Shown here in pieces: positions 18,698-27,003 of a stretch of 64,000 nucleotides of DNA (its first letter is position 1; each line of letters opens with the position of its first letter). This stretch comes from Chryseobacterium gleum. GTDB lineage: Bacteria > Bacteroidota > Bacteroidia > Flavobacteriales > Flavobacteriaceae. The notes below the pieces were generated by a model. It was not told the DNA's origin. It searched no databases and saw only the letters and a program-made list of their open reading frames with translations. The stretch spans positions 1 to 64,000 of the forward strand of contig CAMDGB010000001.1 of the NCBI GenBank assembly GCA_945897915.1, read 5' to 3'. Made by a program: the position numbers and the translations under genes.

Positions 18698-19201
18698 TTA
18701 AATTTTTTCTTCTTTTTTAGAAATTAAAACGGCACCAATCATAGATACAAGTAACAAAACCGAAGCAAATTCGAAAGGCACTTGGTATTCGTTTAACAAT
18801 ACATTTCCTAAAACTTTAATGGATTGATAATCTATTCCAGAATTTACATATTCTATATTTTCTGGTTGGGCTTTACGAAGTGCTGCAATTAAAACCAATC
18901 CTAAAATTCCAGCTGAAAAAACGGCTGCAAGTTTTGCATATAGGGGTTTTGATGTTTCGTCTTCTTTGTCTAAATTCATAAGCATTAGGGTAAATAATAA
19001 AAGTACCATAATTGCTCCTGCATATACAATAATATGTACGATGGCCAAAAATTGCGCATTAAAAAGTAAGTAATGTCCTGCTAATGAGAAAAAGCAAACC
19101 ACTAAATAAATGGCACTATGTATGGCGTTTTTAGTGAAAACAGTTAAAAATGCCGTTCCTAATGTAATAGCTGATAATATATAAAAAACAATTTCTATCA
19201 T
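18698..19201 (-). CDS. nuoJ: NADH-quinone oxidoreductase subunit J
   Basis: Five-helix membrane subunit of complex I, 167 residues. Conserved segment [22 protein letters not shown] is followed by the bent third helix [17 protein letters not shown], the hallmark of NuoJ. It is packed between nuoI and nuoK with 2-bp gaps. Confidence 0.96.
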   Translation of the reverse strand: MIEIVFYILSAITLGTAFLTVFTKNAIHSAIYLVVCFFSLAGHYLLFNAQFLAIVHIIVYAGAIMVLLLFTLMLMNLDKEDETSKPLYAKLAAVFSAGILGLVLIAALRKAQPENIEYVNSGIDYQSIKVLGNVLLNEYQVPFEFASVLLLVSMIGAVLISKKEEKI

Positions 19202-19203
19202 AA

Positions 19204-19749
19204 TTAATTTACGGTATTAGTTTGTGTGTTTTTAATAGCCATGTCTAACGGCATTACTAATTTGTCTTTTCCGTAGATAAATTCTTCTCTTTCGTAACCG
19301 GATTTCACAATTTTTTTAGAAGTTGTTAAGTAAATAGCTTCCTTTGGACACGCTTCTTCGCATAAACCACAAAAAATACAACGTAGCATATTTATTTCAT
19401 AAATTTCTGCATATTTTTCTTCTCTATACAAATGTTTTTCGTCTGTTTTTCTTTCTGCAGCTTTCATAGTAATGGCTTCTGCAGGACAAGACAAAGCACA
19501 TAATCCGCAAGCGGTACATCTTTCTCTGCCTTGGTCGTCGCGCATTAACATGTGTTGCAAACGTGCAATTGGACTCATTTCGCGCACTTCTTCTGGATAT
19601 TTTATGGTCACTTTTCTTCTAAACAAATGTTGAATAGTGGTCCATAATCCTTTCAGAATCGTCCAAACGTAAATTCGTTCTAAGAATGTCATTTCCTTAT
19701 TGGAAACTTCCATTTTTCTTCCTGATAATGATATTTGTTGTATTGACAT
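19204..19749 (-). CDS. nuoI: NADH-quinone oxidoreductase subunit I
   Basis: Peripheral-arm ferredoxin-like subunit carrying two [4Fe-4S] clusters (N6a, N6b) that pass electrons toward NuoB. 181 residues with the two ligand sets CTACGLCALSCP and CIFCGLCEEACP. The N-terminal amphipathic region (about 20-45) would anchor it to the membrane arm. Two bases before nuoJ and seven after nuoH. Confidence 0.97.
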   Translation of the reverse strand: MSIQQISLSGRKMEVSNKEMTFLERIYVWTILKGLWTTIQHLFRRKVTIKYPEEVREMSPIARLQHMLMRDDQGRERCTACGLCALSCPAEAITMKAAERKTDEKHLYREEKYAEIYEINMLRCIFCGLCEEACPKEAIYLTTSKKIVKSGYEREEFIYGKDKLVMPLDMAIKNTQTNTVN

Positions 19750-19756
19750 CTTCTTA

Positions 19757-20788
19757 CTAATTAAATAAAACCATTACAATTCCAGTTATAATAATATTGA
19801 TAACAGCTAACGGGATTAATATTTTCCAACCTAAATGCATCAATTGATCATATCTGAAACGCGGAATTGTCCATCTTACCCACATGTAGAAAAAGATGAA
19901 GAAGCATATTTTTGCAAATAGTGTCAAAAACCCTAATAATGCACCAATATTTATACCCCAATTTTCATTTACCCAAGCCATTCCTGGAAAATGGTAACCT
20001 CCTAAAAACACGATAGCTAAAATAGTTGATGAAATAAACATATTTGCATATTCAGCAAATAAATAGAATCCCATTTTCATAGATGAATATTCTGTGTGAT
20101 AGCCACCAATTAACTCGGATTCGCATTCTGCTAAATCGAAGGGTGTTCTGTTAGTTTCTGCAAACGAACAAATTAAGAATATCAAAAACGCTAACGGCTG
20201 ATAAAATATGTTCCATCCGTCATTGGCTTGCATTACTGTAATATCTTTTAAAGACAATGAACCCGACATCATTAAGATTGAAATCATGGCTAATCCCATC
20301 GCTACTTCATAAGAAATCATCTGAGAAGATGCACGAACGGCAGACATCAAAGAGTATTTGTTGTTAGATGCCCAAGCACCAATCATAATTCCGTAAACTC
20401 CGATTGATAATACTCCGAAAATATATAATATTGACACATCAATATCTGTGGCTTGAAGTAAAACATCTCTTCCGAAAACGTGAATTTTATCTCCCCAAGG
20501 GATAACAGCACTTGTAATTAATGCGGTACTCATGGCAATAGCTGGTCCTAAAATAAATAAAAATCTATTAGGCGTATTTGGAAAAAATTCTTCTTTTGTA
20601 AATAATTTAGCTCCATCAGCTAGTGGTTGTAATAAGCCACCCCATCCTGCGCGATTCGGTCCTACACGGTCTTGTAAAAAGGCGGCAACTTTACGTTCTG
20701 CCCAAGTTGAGTACATGGCCATAAACATGGTTAATGCAAAAACGGCAACAATTACAATGCTTTTTTCTATGATAAATGCACTATCCAT
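19757..20788 (-). CDS. nuoH: NADH-quinone oxidoreductase subunit H
   Basis: Membrane subunit forming the quinone chamber at the junction of both arms. 343 residues, about eight helices. Signatures include WAERKVAAFLQDRVGPNRAG near residue 29 and ETNRTPFDLAECESELIGG in the middle. The gene overlaps the last base of nuoG, with no room for further nuoG domains in frame. Confidence 0.97.
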   Translation of the reverse strand: MDSAFIIEKSIVIVAVFALTMFMAMYSTWAERKVAAFLQDRVGPNRAGWGGLLQPLADGAKLFTKEEFFPNTPNRFLFILGPAIAMSTALITSAVIPWGDKIHVFGRDVLLQATDIDVSILYIFGVLSIGVYGIMIGAWASNNKYSLMSAVRASSQMISYEVAMGLAMISILMMSGSLSLKDITVMQANDGWNIFYQPLAFLIFLICSFAETNRTPFDLAECESELIGGYHTEYSSMKMGFYLFAEYANMFISSTILAIVFLGGYHFPGMAWVNENWGINIGALLGFLTLFAKICFFIFFYMWVRWTIPRFRYDQLMHLGWKILIPLAVINIIITGIVMVLFN

Positions 20789-21807
20789 TATTTTTGAGTA
20801 TTTTTTAATGGAACACCTGACATACTGATTCTTACTTGGTCTTGTTTTCTACCTTCTAAAATAAAATCTTCAGTTTCAATAATTACTTTCTCCAAAGGAC
20901 GAGAGTAATTATTTTGGTTAATTACAGAATCTTTATTGAATACTTTTGGACCTTCAATTGTCCAATCTGACAGTTCTTTTTTATCAAAACGACATGTATT
21001 ACAAATAAATTCTTCTACTTCGCCATATTGGTCTTTTCTACCTGTAACTCTTTGAATTTCATTTCCAAACATCCAAACCGTAGTTTTTCCACAACAAGTA
21101 GTACATTCTCTGTGCGCATTAAAAGGTTTGTTAAACCAAACCCTACTTTTAAAACGGAAGGTTTTGTCTGTTAAAGCGCCAACAGGGCAAACATCAATCA
21201 TATTTCCAGAAAATTCATTATCAATCGCAGCAGATACACATGTTGAAATTTGCGCATGGTCTCCACGGTTTAAAACACCATGAACTCTATTATCTGTTAA
21301 TTGGTCTGCTAAAGTGGTGCAACGTTGACATAAAATACAACGGTTCATGTGTAATTGAATTTTATCACCAATGTTTTCCGGTTCAAAAGTTCTTTTTTCT
21401 TCTATGAAACGTGTTTCTGATTTTCCGTGTTCGAAACTTAAATTTTGTAATTCACATTCTCCAGCTTGGTCGCAAACTGGGCAATCCAATGGGTGGTTAA
21501 TTAATAAAAATTCTGTTACAGATTTTCTGGCTTCCGTTACTCTATCCGAATTTTTACTATTTACTTCCATACCATCCATACATCCTGTAACGCATGATGC
21601 CATTAATTTCGGCATGGGTCTTGGATCTGCTTCGCTACCTTTAGCTACTTCTACTAAACAGCAACGACATTTTCCACCGCTTCCTTTTAATTTAGAATAA
21701 TAACACATGGCTGGTGGCACTAAATCGCCTCCAATCATACGCGCAGCTTGCAGGATCGTTGTTCCTGGTTCTACTTCAACGCTTTGTCCGTCTATGGTTA
21801 CTTTCAT
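20788..21807 (-). CDS. nuoG: NADH-quinone oxidoreductase subunit G, short form
   Basis: Iron-sulfur subunit of the NADH-oxidising arm. Only 339 residues against about 900 in E. coli. It keeps the N-terminal [2Fe-2S] domain (CYYSKLKGSGGKCRCCLVEV), the HPLDCPVCDQAGECELQ segment and the CILCQRC set of ligands for the [4Fe-4S] clusters, and a CTTCCGK motif near 240, but stops after a truncated start of the molybdopterin-oxidoreductase-like domain (EIQRVTGR..CNTCRFDKK). Because nuoH starts at its stop codon, this is a stable short form rather than a sequence error. Such short NuoG proteins are known in Bacteroidota. The end has a charged tail (EGRKQDQVRISMSG). Confidence 0.94.
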   Translation of the reverse strand: MKVTIDGQSVEVEPGTTILQAARMIGGDLVPPAMCYYSKLKGSGGKCRCCLVEVAKGSEADPRPMPKLMASCVTGCMDGMEVNSKNSDRVTEARKSVTEFLLINHPLDCPVCDQAGECELQNLSFEHGKSETRFIEEKRTFEPENIGDKIQLHMNRCILCQRCTTLADQLTDNRVHGVLNRGDHAQISTCVSAAIDNEFSGNMIDVCPVGALTDKTFRFKSRVWFNKPFNAHRECTTCCGKTTVWMFGNEIQRVTGRKDQYGEVEEFICNTCRFDKKELSDWTIEGPKVFNKDSVINQNNYSRPLEKVIIETEDFILEGRKQDQVRISMSGVPLKNTQK

Positions 21808-21820
21808 GTTATAAATGTTT

Positions 21821-21836
21821 GATTCCTAGCGGAATC
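21821..21836 (-). other. Small hairpin between nuoF and nuoG
   Basis: GATTCC (21821-21826) and GGAATC (21831-21836) form a 6-bp stem with a TAGC loop in the 44-bp nuoF-nuoG gap. It is followed on the minus strand by no T run, so it is more likely a processing/stability element or dispersed repeat than a terminator. Confidence 0.5.
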
Positions 21837-21851
21837 ATTTTTGAATTTTTA

Positions 21852-23216
21852 TTATACAGTTTGTTTGCTTATTAAATGTTGCACTTTCGAAAAAGGTTCT
21901 GCAACAAAATGGTTTCTATCTTTAATTTTTTCTGGGAATCTTACATGGTATTCAAATTCTTCTCTGAAGTGACGAATAGCAGCAGCTACTGGCCATGAAG
22001 CAGCATCGCCTAAAGGGCAAATGGTGTTTCCTTCAATTTTAGATTGAATGTTCCATAGTAAGTCGATGTCTTCCTCACGACCTTGACCGTTTTCGATTCT
22101 CCATAATATTTTTTCTAACCAACCTGTTCCTTCTCGGCAAGGCGTACATTGTCCGCAACTTTCATGATGATAGAAACGGGAAAAATTCCAAGTATTTCTT
22201 ACGATACAAGTCGTATCATTATAAACAATAAAACCTCCAGAACCTAACATGGAACCTGTTGCGAAACCTCCGTCTGATAATGATTCGTATGTCATTAATC
22301 TGTCAGTTCCAGCTGCTGTTTTGTATATTAAATGTGCTGGTAAAATTGGCACAGATGAACCTCCAGGAACTAAAGCCTTTAAAGGTCTGTCGTCAATCAT
22401 ACCACCACAGTATTCGTCAGAATTCATAAATTCTTCTACTGTAATTCCCATTTCAATTTCGTAAACACCCGGATTTTTAATATGTCCAGAAGCAGAAATT
22501 AATTTGGTACCTGTAGAACGTTCTATACCAATTTTTGCATATTCGGCACCAGAATTCATTACAATCCATGGCACAGCAGCAATTGATTCTACATTATTTA
22601 CCACAGTTGGGTTGGCCCATAATCCTGAGATGGCAGGAAACGGTGGTTTGATACGAGGATTTCCTCTTTTTCCTTCTAAAGATTCTAATAATGCAGTTTC
22701 TTCTCCACAAATATAAGCTCCTGCACCAACGTGAACATATAAATCTAAATCGTATCCAGAACCTTTTATGTTTTTACCTAACCAACCAGCAGCATAAGCT
22801 TCTTTGATTGCTTTTTCTAAAATTTTGTAAATCCACATGTATTCTCCTCTAATATATATATAAGACAGATTAGCGCCAAGTGCGAAACTTGAAGTAATCA
22901 TCCCTTCAATTAAAAGGTGAGGAATGTATTCCATTAAATAACGGTCTTTGAAAGTACCTGGTTCAGATTCGTCTGCATTGCAAACTAAATGCCTCGGGTT
23001 TCCTGATTTTTTATCAATAAAACTCCATTTCATTCCCATTGGAAAACCGGCGCCACCACGACCACGAAGTCCTGAAGCTTTTACTTCATCAGTAATATCG
23101 TCTGGTTGCATGGTTAGAGCTTTTTCCACTGATTTATAACCGCCATTTTCGCGATATACCTCATAGGTTTTTATGCCTGGAATATTTATTTTGTCTAATA
23201 ATATTTTCTTTCCCAT
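21852..23216 (-). CDS. nuoF: NADH-quinone oxidoreductase subunit F
   Basis: NADH-binding flavoprotein of complex I, with FMN and one [4Fe-4S] cluster (N3). 454 residues. Visible are the FMN/NADH loop GLRGRGGAGFPMGMKW, CNADESEPGTFKDR, CGEETALLESLEGKRG, and the cluster ligands ESCGQCTPCREG plus a final Cys in TICPLGDAA. It lies 4 bp downstream of nuoE. Confidence 0.97.
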   Translation of the reverse strand: MGKKILLDKINIPGIKTYEVYRENGGYKSVEKALTMQPDDITDEVKASGLRGRGGAGFPMGMKWSFIDKKSGNPRHLVCNADESEPGTFKDRYLMEYIPHLLIEGMITSSFALGANLSYIYIRGEYMWIYKILEKAIKEAYAAGWLGKNIKGSGYDLDLYVHVGAGAYICGEETALLESLEGKRGNPRIKPPFPAISGLWANPTVVNNVESIAAVPWIVMNSGAEYAKIGIERSTGTKLISASGHIKNPGVYEIEMGITVEEFMNSDEYCGGMIDDRPLKALVPGGSSVPILPAHLIYKTAAGTDRLMTYESLSDGGFATGSMLGSGGFIVYNDTTCIVRNTWNFSRFYHHESCGQCTPCREGTGWLEKILWRIENGQGREEDIDLLWNIQSKIEGNTICPLGDAASWPVAAAIRHFREEFEYHVRFPEKIKDRNHFVAEPFSKVQHLISKQTV

Positions 23217-23220
23217 GATA

Positions 23221-23751
23221 TTATTTATCGTGTAAAGTTATTTTTTCTGCTTTGCAATCTTCAATTAAACTATCAAAAGAATTCTTAGATAGTTTTTCGT
23301 GATAAAAATCGCCTAATTGCAACATTGGAGCATATCCACACGCGCCCAAACATTCTACACCAACCACTTGAAACAATCCGTCTGAAGTAATTTCTCCTTC
23401 TTTCACGCCCAATTTTGAACATGCATAATCCATTAAATCCTCTACACCACGAGTAGCACAACAAGATGTTCTACAAAATTCGAACATGTATTTGGCCACC
23501 GGTTTTGTGTTAAACATCGTATAGAAAGTCACTACTTCATACACTTCAATAGGAAGAATTTCCAAAATTTCAGCTACTTTTTGTTGCAATTCTACACTTA
23601 ACCAATTGTCATGAGCATCTTGTACTTCATGTAAAACAGGTAGTAATGCCGATTTCTTTTTATCTGCAGGATAATGACTGATTAATTCGTTAATTCGAGT
23701 CATTAACGCTTCAGTTATGTGTATCTCTTGTTTGATATTTGATATTTCCAT
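23221..23751 (-). CDS. nuoE: NADH-quinone oxidoreductase subunit E
   Basis: Thioredoxin-fold [2Fe-2S] subunit (cluster N1a) of the NADH module. 176 residues. A helical N-terminal part (ALLPVLHEVQDAHDNWLS) precedes the cluster domain with ligands in EFCRTSCCATRG and ECLGACGYAP. The 48-bp gap to nuoD contains an AT-rich element also seen between nuoB and nuoA. Confidence 0.95.
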   Translation of the reverse strand: MEISNIKQEIHITEALMTRINELISHYPADKKKSALLPVLHEVQDAHDNWLSVELQQKVAEILEILPIEVYEVVTFYTMFNTKPVAKYMFEFCRTSCCATRGVEDLMDYACSKLGVKEGEITSDGLFQVVGVECLGACGYAPMLQLGDFYHEKLSKNSFDSLIEDCKAEKITLHDK

Positions 23752-23757
23752 TTTTTT

Positions 23758-23799
23758 TATTTTGAATTTTATAATTTAAAATTCATCATTTATAATTTA
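23758..23799. repeat. AT-rich intercistronic element, copy 1 (nuoD-nuoE gap)
   Basis: Contains TATTTTGAATTT followed by TTAAAATTCATCATTTA (23776-23792), both shared with the nuoB-nuoA gap at 26118-26169. On the coding strand the element is slightly T-rich and carries no obvious terminator. Confidence 0.6.
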
Positions 23800-25038
23800 T
23801 TATGCGTCTAATTCTCCAGCAATTACATTTAAACTTGATAAGATTACAATAGCATCTGATAACATTGCTCCTTTAATCATTTCAGGGTATGCTTGATAAT
23901 AGATGAAACTTGGTCTTCTAAAATGTAATCTATAAGGTGTTCTGCTTCCGTCTGTAATTAAATAAAAGCCTAATTCACCATTACCGCCTTCAACCGGTTG
24001 GTACACTTCTGCAACAGGAATAGGAATTTCTCCCATTACAATTTTAAAGTGATAAATTAAAGCTTCCATATTATGGTACACGTCTTCTTTTGGTGGAAGA
24101 TAATAATCTGGAACTTCAGCATGGAATTCATTTCCTTCTGGCATTTTTTCTAATGCTTGACGAATAATGCTCAAACTTTCCCAAACTTCAGCGTTTCTTA
24201 CACAAAATCTGTCGTAAGTATCACCAGATTTTCCAACAGGAATATTAAATTCAAAATCTTCATAAGAAGAATAAGGTTGTGCGACACGAACATCATAATC
24301 TACACCAGCGGCTCTTAAATTTGGACCAGTAAATCCGTAATCCATTGCCATTTCTGGAGTGATGGCACCTACATTTACCGTTCTGTCAATAAAAATTCTA
24401 TTTCTTGTAAATAAATCTTCAAATTCTTTCCAAGCTACTGGGAAGTCTTTTAAGAATGTATCTAATAATTCAAATGCTTTTGGCGACCAATCTCTTTCGA
24501 ATCCACCGATTCTTCCCATATTTGTGGTTAAACGAGCGCCACAAATTTCTTCGTAAATTTCATATACCTTTTCGCGAAATTGAAAAACGTATAGAAAACC
24601 TGTGTAGGCACCAGTATCAACTCCTAAAATAGAGTTGCAAATTAAGTGGTCTGTTATACGCGCTAATTCCATTACAATCACACGTAAATATTGTGCACGT
24701 TTTGGAACTTCGATATCCAATAATTTTTCTATAGTCAACCACCAAGCCATATTATTTATTGGTGATGAACAATAATTCATTCGATCTGTAAGTGGTGTAA
24801 TTTGATAAAACGGACGATTTTCTGCGATTTTTTCAAAAGCCCTGTGAATATATCCTATAGTTGGTTCTGCGTCTAAAATTCTTTCCCCATCCATTAATAA
24901 GATGTTTTGAAAAATTCCGTGAGTGGCAGGGTGAGTTGGTCCTAAGTTTAAGATAGCTAATTCGCTTCCGTCTTCGTTGTGACGCTCCTCAATATATTTG
25001 TAATATCTATGATCTGCAGGTAATGCTAATGTTCCCAT
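23800..25038 (-). CDS. nuoD: NADH-quinone oxidoreductase subunit D
   Basis: The 49-kDa-type subunit that forms the quinone site together with NuoB. 412 residues. Conserved features are LGPTHPATHG near the N-terminus (with the quinone-site histidine), RAFEKIAENRPFYQITPLTDR, and the C-terminal RLHFRRPSF region. nuoC and nuoD are separate genes 1 bp apart, not fused as in E. coli. Confidence 0.97.
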   Translation of the reverse strand: MGTLALPADHRYYKYIEERHNEDGSELAILNLGPTHPATHGIFQNILLMDGERILDAEPTIGYIHRAFEKIAENRPFYQITPLTDRMNYCSSPINNMAWWLTIEKLLDIEVPKRAQYLRVIVMELARITDHLICNSILGVDTGAYTGFLYVFQFREKVYEIYEEICGARLTTNMGRIGGFERDWSPKAFELLDTFLKDFPVAWKEFEDLFTRNRIFIDRTVNVGAITPEMAMDYGFTGPNLRAAGVDYDVRVAQPYSSYEDFEFNIPVGKSGDTYDRFCVRNAEVWESLSIIRQALEKMPEGNEFHAEVPDYYLPPKEDVYHNMEALIYHFKIVMGEIPIPVAEVYQPVEGGNGELGFYLITDGSRTPYRLHFRRPSFIYYQAYPEMIKGAMLSDAIVILSSLNVIAGELDA

Positions 25039-25039
25039 C

Positions 25040-25567
25040 TTAAATTGTTGAATTATTAATGGTTCTACCGAAGAAACGGTCGTCTTTATCTGTTCTTCCT
25101 GAATCTTCCATTGGAAATTCTTTTCTCATTGGAAAAGAAGTCATTTCGTCCATATTTAAAATTCGTACTAAATTTGGGTGTCCGTGAAAAATAATTCCAT
25201 AGAAATCGAATGTTTCACGTTCCATCCAGTTGGCACAATTAAATAACGAAGTGATTGATTTTACTTCAGGTTTTGTTCCGTTTAAAAATGTTTTTACTCG
25301 TATTCTTTTGTTTTCGTACCAATTATGTAAATGATAAACTACGCAAAATTGTTCATTTATATCGCTATCTGGATAATGAATTCCGCATAAATCAGTTAAA
25401 AAACTAAAGTTTAATGCAGGTTCTTCTTTTAAAAATTTTATTACGTTGTACACTACATCTTCATCAGCTTCTAGAACAAACATGTCGTATTCTGTTCTAA
25501 AATACTTTACGTTGTCTCCAAAAGTTTCTTGCAATTTGCTTTGTATGTCTACTGATTCTAAAGCCAT
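25040..25567 (-). CDS. nuoC: NADH-quinone oxidoreductase subunit C
   Basis: The 30-kDa-type subunit of the complex I connecting module. 175 residues, with the family signature around ERETFDFYGIIFHGHPNLVRIL and the end MRKEFPMEDSGR. Two bases after nuoB and one before nuoD. Confidence 0.96.
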   Translation of the reverse strand: MALESVDIQSKLQETFGDNVKYFRTEYDMFVLEADEDVVYNVIKFLKEEPALNFSFLTDLCGIHYPDSDINEQFCVVYHLHNWYENKRIRVKTFLNGTKPEVKSITSLFNCANWMERETFDFYGIIFHGHPNLVRILNMDEMTSFPMRKEFPMEDSGRTDKDDRFFGRTINNSTI

Positions 25568-25569
25568 TA

Positions 25570-26115
25570 TTATTCTATGTTATAGGAAGCTAACAATTCT
25601 TTATATTCTGCAGAATGTCTTCTTCTTTGAGATTCACTTTTTACTAATTCTTGTAGTTGCATTACGCCGTCTACTATTTGTTCTGGTCGTGGTGGGCAAC
25701 CTGGCACATAAACGTCAACAGGAATTACTTTATCAATACCTTGTAAAACAGAATAGGTGTCAAAAATTCCACCTGAAGAAGCACAAGCTCCAACTGCAAT
25801 TACCCAACGAGGTTCTGACATTTGTTCATAAACTTGGCGTAAAATAGGTGCCATTTTTTTAGAGATTGTTCCCATTACAAGAAGCATATCTGCCTGACGT
25901 GGAGAAAAACTTACACGTTCTGATCCAAAACGAGCCAAATCATAATGCGATGCCATTGTAGCCATAAATTCGATACCACAACATGAAGTAGCAAATGGTA
26001 ATGGCCATAATGAATTGGCACGAGCCAAACCAACAACTTGGTCTAGTTTCGTAGCAAAGAATCCTTCACCTGCATGCCCTTCGGGCGCATCAACAATATT
26101 TATATTTTTACTCAT
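25570..26115 (-). CDS. nuoB: NADH-quinone oxidoreductase subunit B
   Basis: Carries the terminal [4Fe-4S] cluster N2 that reduces quinone. 181 residues with all four ligand cysteines: tandem Cys in [11 protein letters not shown], one in VGACASSGG and one in [10 protein letters not shown]. The C-terminus is a basic tail (QRRRHSAEY). A 72-bp gap separates it from nuoA. Confidence 0.97.
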   Translation of the reverse strand: MSKNINIVDAPEGHAGEGFFATKLDQVVGLARANSLWPLPFATSCCGIEFMATMASHYDLARFGSERVSFSPRQADMLLVMGTISKKMAPILRQVYEQMSEPRWVIAVGACASSGGIFDTYSVLQGIDKVIPVDVYVPGCPPRPEQIVDGVMQLQELVKSESQRRRHSAEYKELLASYNIE

Positions 26116-26117
26116 AT

Positions 26118-26175
26118 TATTTTGAATTTCGAATTAAAAATTTTGAATGAAATTAAAATTCATCATTTAAAATTT
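26118..26175. repeat. AT-rich intercistronic element, copy 2 (nuoA-nuoB gap)
   Basis: Shares TATTTTGAATTT and TTAAAATTCATCATTTA (26153-26169) with the nuoD-nuoE gap. These two gaps (72 and 48 bp) are the widest in an operon whose other gaps are mostly under 15 bp. Confidence 0.6.
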
Positions 26176-26187
26176 ATACTTATTTTA

Positions 26188-26553
26188 TTATTCCCAAACC
26201 AATGCTTTCTTCTTAATAACATAGAAGAAACCGATTAATAATAAAATCATAAAAATACTCATCTTGATTAATCCTTCTACACCCATTTCTTTAAAATTTA
26301 CAGCCCAAGGATACATGAAAATAACTTCCACATCAAAAAGAACGAATAAAATAGCTACTAAAAAATATTTTACAGAAAAAGGAATACGGGCGTTTCCAAC
26401 AGATTCGATTCCGCATTCGAAACTCTTGTCTTTATTAGCAGATGATCTTTTAGGGCCTAAAAGGCTTGAGCCAAAAATTGTTAGAGCAACAAACCCTACA
26501 GCAAGAAATACTTGCATTAGAATAGGTATAAAATCAATTTGAGAATTATGCAT
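26188..26553 (-). CDS. nuoA: NADH-quinone oxidoreductase subunit A
   Basis: Three-helix membrane subunit of complex I and first gene of the nuo operon. 121 residues. The loop after helix 1 contains the conserved KSFECGIES segment, and helix 2 reads KYFLVAILFVLFDVEVIFMYPWA, both diagnostic. It starts right after an exact-consensus promoter, so all fourteen genes can be made from one transcript. Confidence 0.96.
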   Translation of the reverse strand: MHNSQIDFIPILMQVFLAVGFVALTIFGSSLLGPKRSSANKDKSFECGIESVGNARIPFSVKYFLVAILFVLFDVEVIFMYPWAVNFKEMGVEGLIKMSIFMILLLIGFFYVIKKKALVWE

Positions 26554-26578
26554 TTTAATGTTATTTTTAAAATTGCCA

Positions 26579-26608
26579 CAAAATTAATTTGTATTGCGGT
26601 ATTATCAA
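26579..26608 (-). promoter_or_regulatory. nuo operon promoter
   Basis: On the minus strand TTG (26606-26608), a 19-bp spacer, TAATTTTG (26579-26586), an exact match to the flavobacterial consensus 25 bases before nuoA. Confidence 0.75.
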
Positions 26609-26689
26609 AATTTAAACCACATTAAGAATGGTGATTTTATGAAAAAGAATGTATTTATAATCATTCTAAATAAAAAATAAAGCACAAAA

Positions 26690-26717
26690 AAAACGCTCCG
26701 TTTTCGGGAGCGTTTTT
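26690..26717 (-). terminator. Terminator of the cold-shock gene
   Basis: AAACGCTCC (26691-26699) pairs with GGAGCGTTT (26707-26715) in a strong GC-rich stem with A and T runs on both sides. It ends the csp transcript before the nuo promoter. Confidence 0.9.
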
Positions 26718-26730
26718 AGACGGTAATAAA

Positions 26731-26931
26731 TTAATCGTTTAATATTACAACTTTAGTTGCTACAATTCCTTTTCTTCCTTCTTCTTCTTCATAACTAACG
26801 CGGTCTCCCTCGTTTAAGTTTTCAACATTGATTCCTGTAGCGTGAACAAAAATGTCCTTACCTGTATCTTCGTTAGTGATGAAACCAAAACCTTTAGTTT
26901 CATTGAAGAATTTTACTGTTCCTGTTTGCAT
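26731..26931 (-). CDS. Cold-shock family RNA-binding protein
   Basis: A 66-residue single cold-shock domain with RNP1 (KGFGFI) and RNP2 (DIFVHAT). Such proteins bind single-stranded RNA and act as RNA chaperones or antiterminators in the cytoplasm. It is monocistronic with its own promoter and terminator. Which Csp paralogue it is cannot be told from sequence alone. Confidence 0.95.
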   Translation of the reverse strand: MQTGTVKFFNETKGFGFITNEDTGKDIFVHATGINVENLNEGDRVSYEEEEGRKGIVATKVVILND

Positions 26932-26960
26932 TATATGCGTATTTAATTATTAATAATGAG

Positions 26961-26990
26961 CAAATATATAAATTAATTTAACACAAGCAA
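26961..26990 (-). promoter_or_regulatory. Cold-shock gene promoter
   Basis: On the minus strand TTG (26988-26990), 19-bp spacer, TATATTTG (26961-26968), exact consensus. Confidence 0.72.
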
Positions 26991-27003
26991 GAAAATTGTG
27001 TTT

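Noticed and set aside
20788-21807. NuoG truncated by a frameshift or sequencing error
   Set aside because: The next gene (nuoH) begins at the nuoG stop, leaving no unread remainder of the domain, and short NuoG is known in the phylum.
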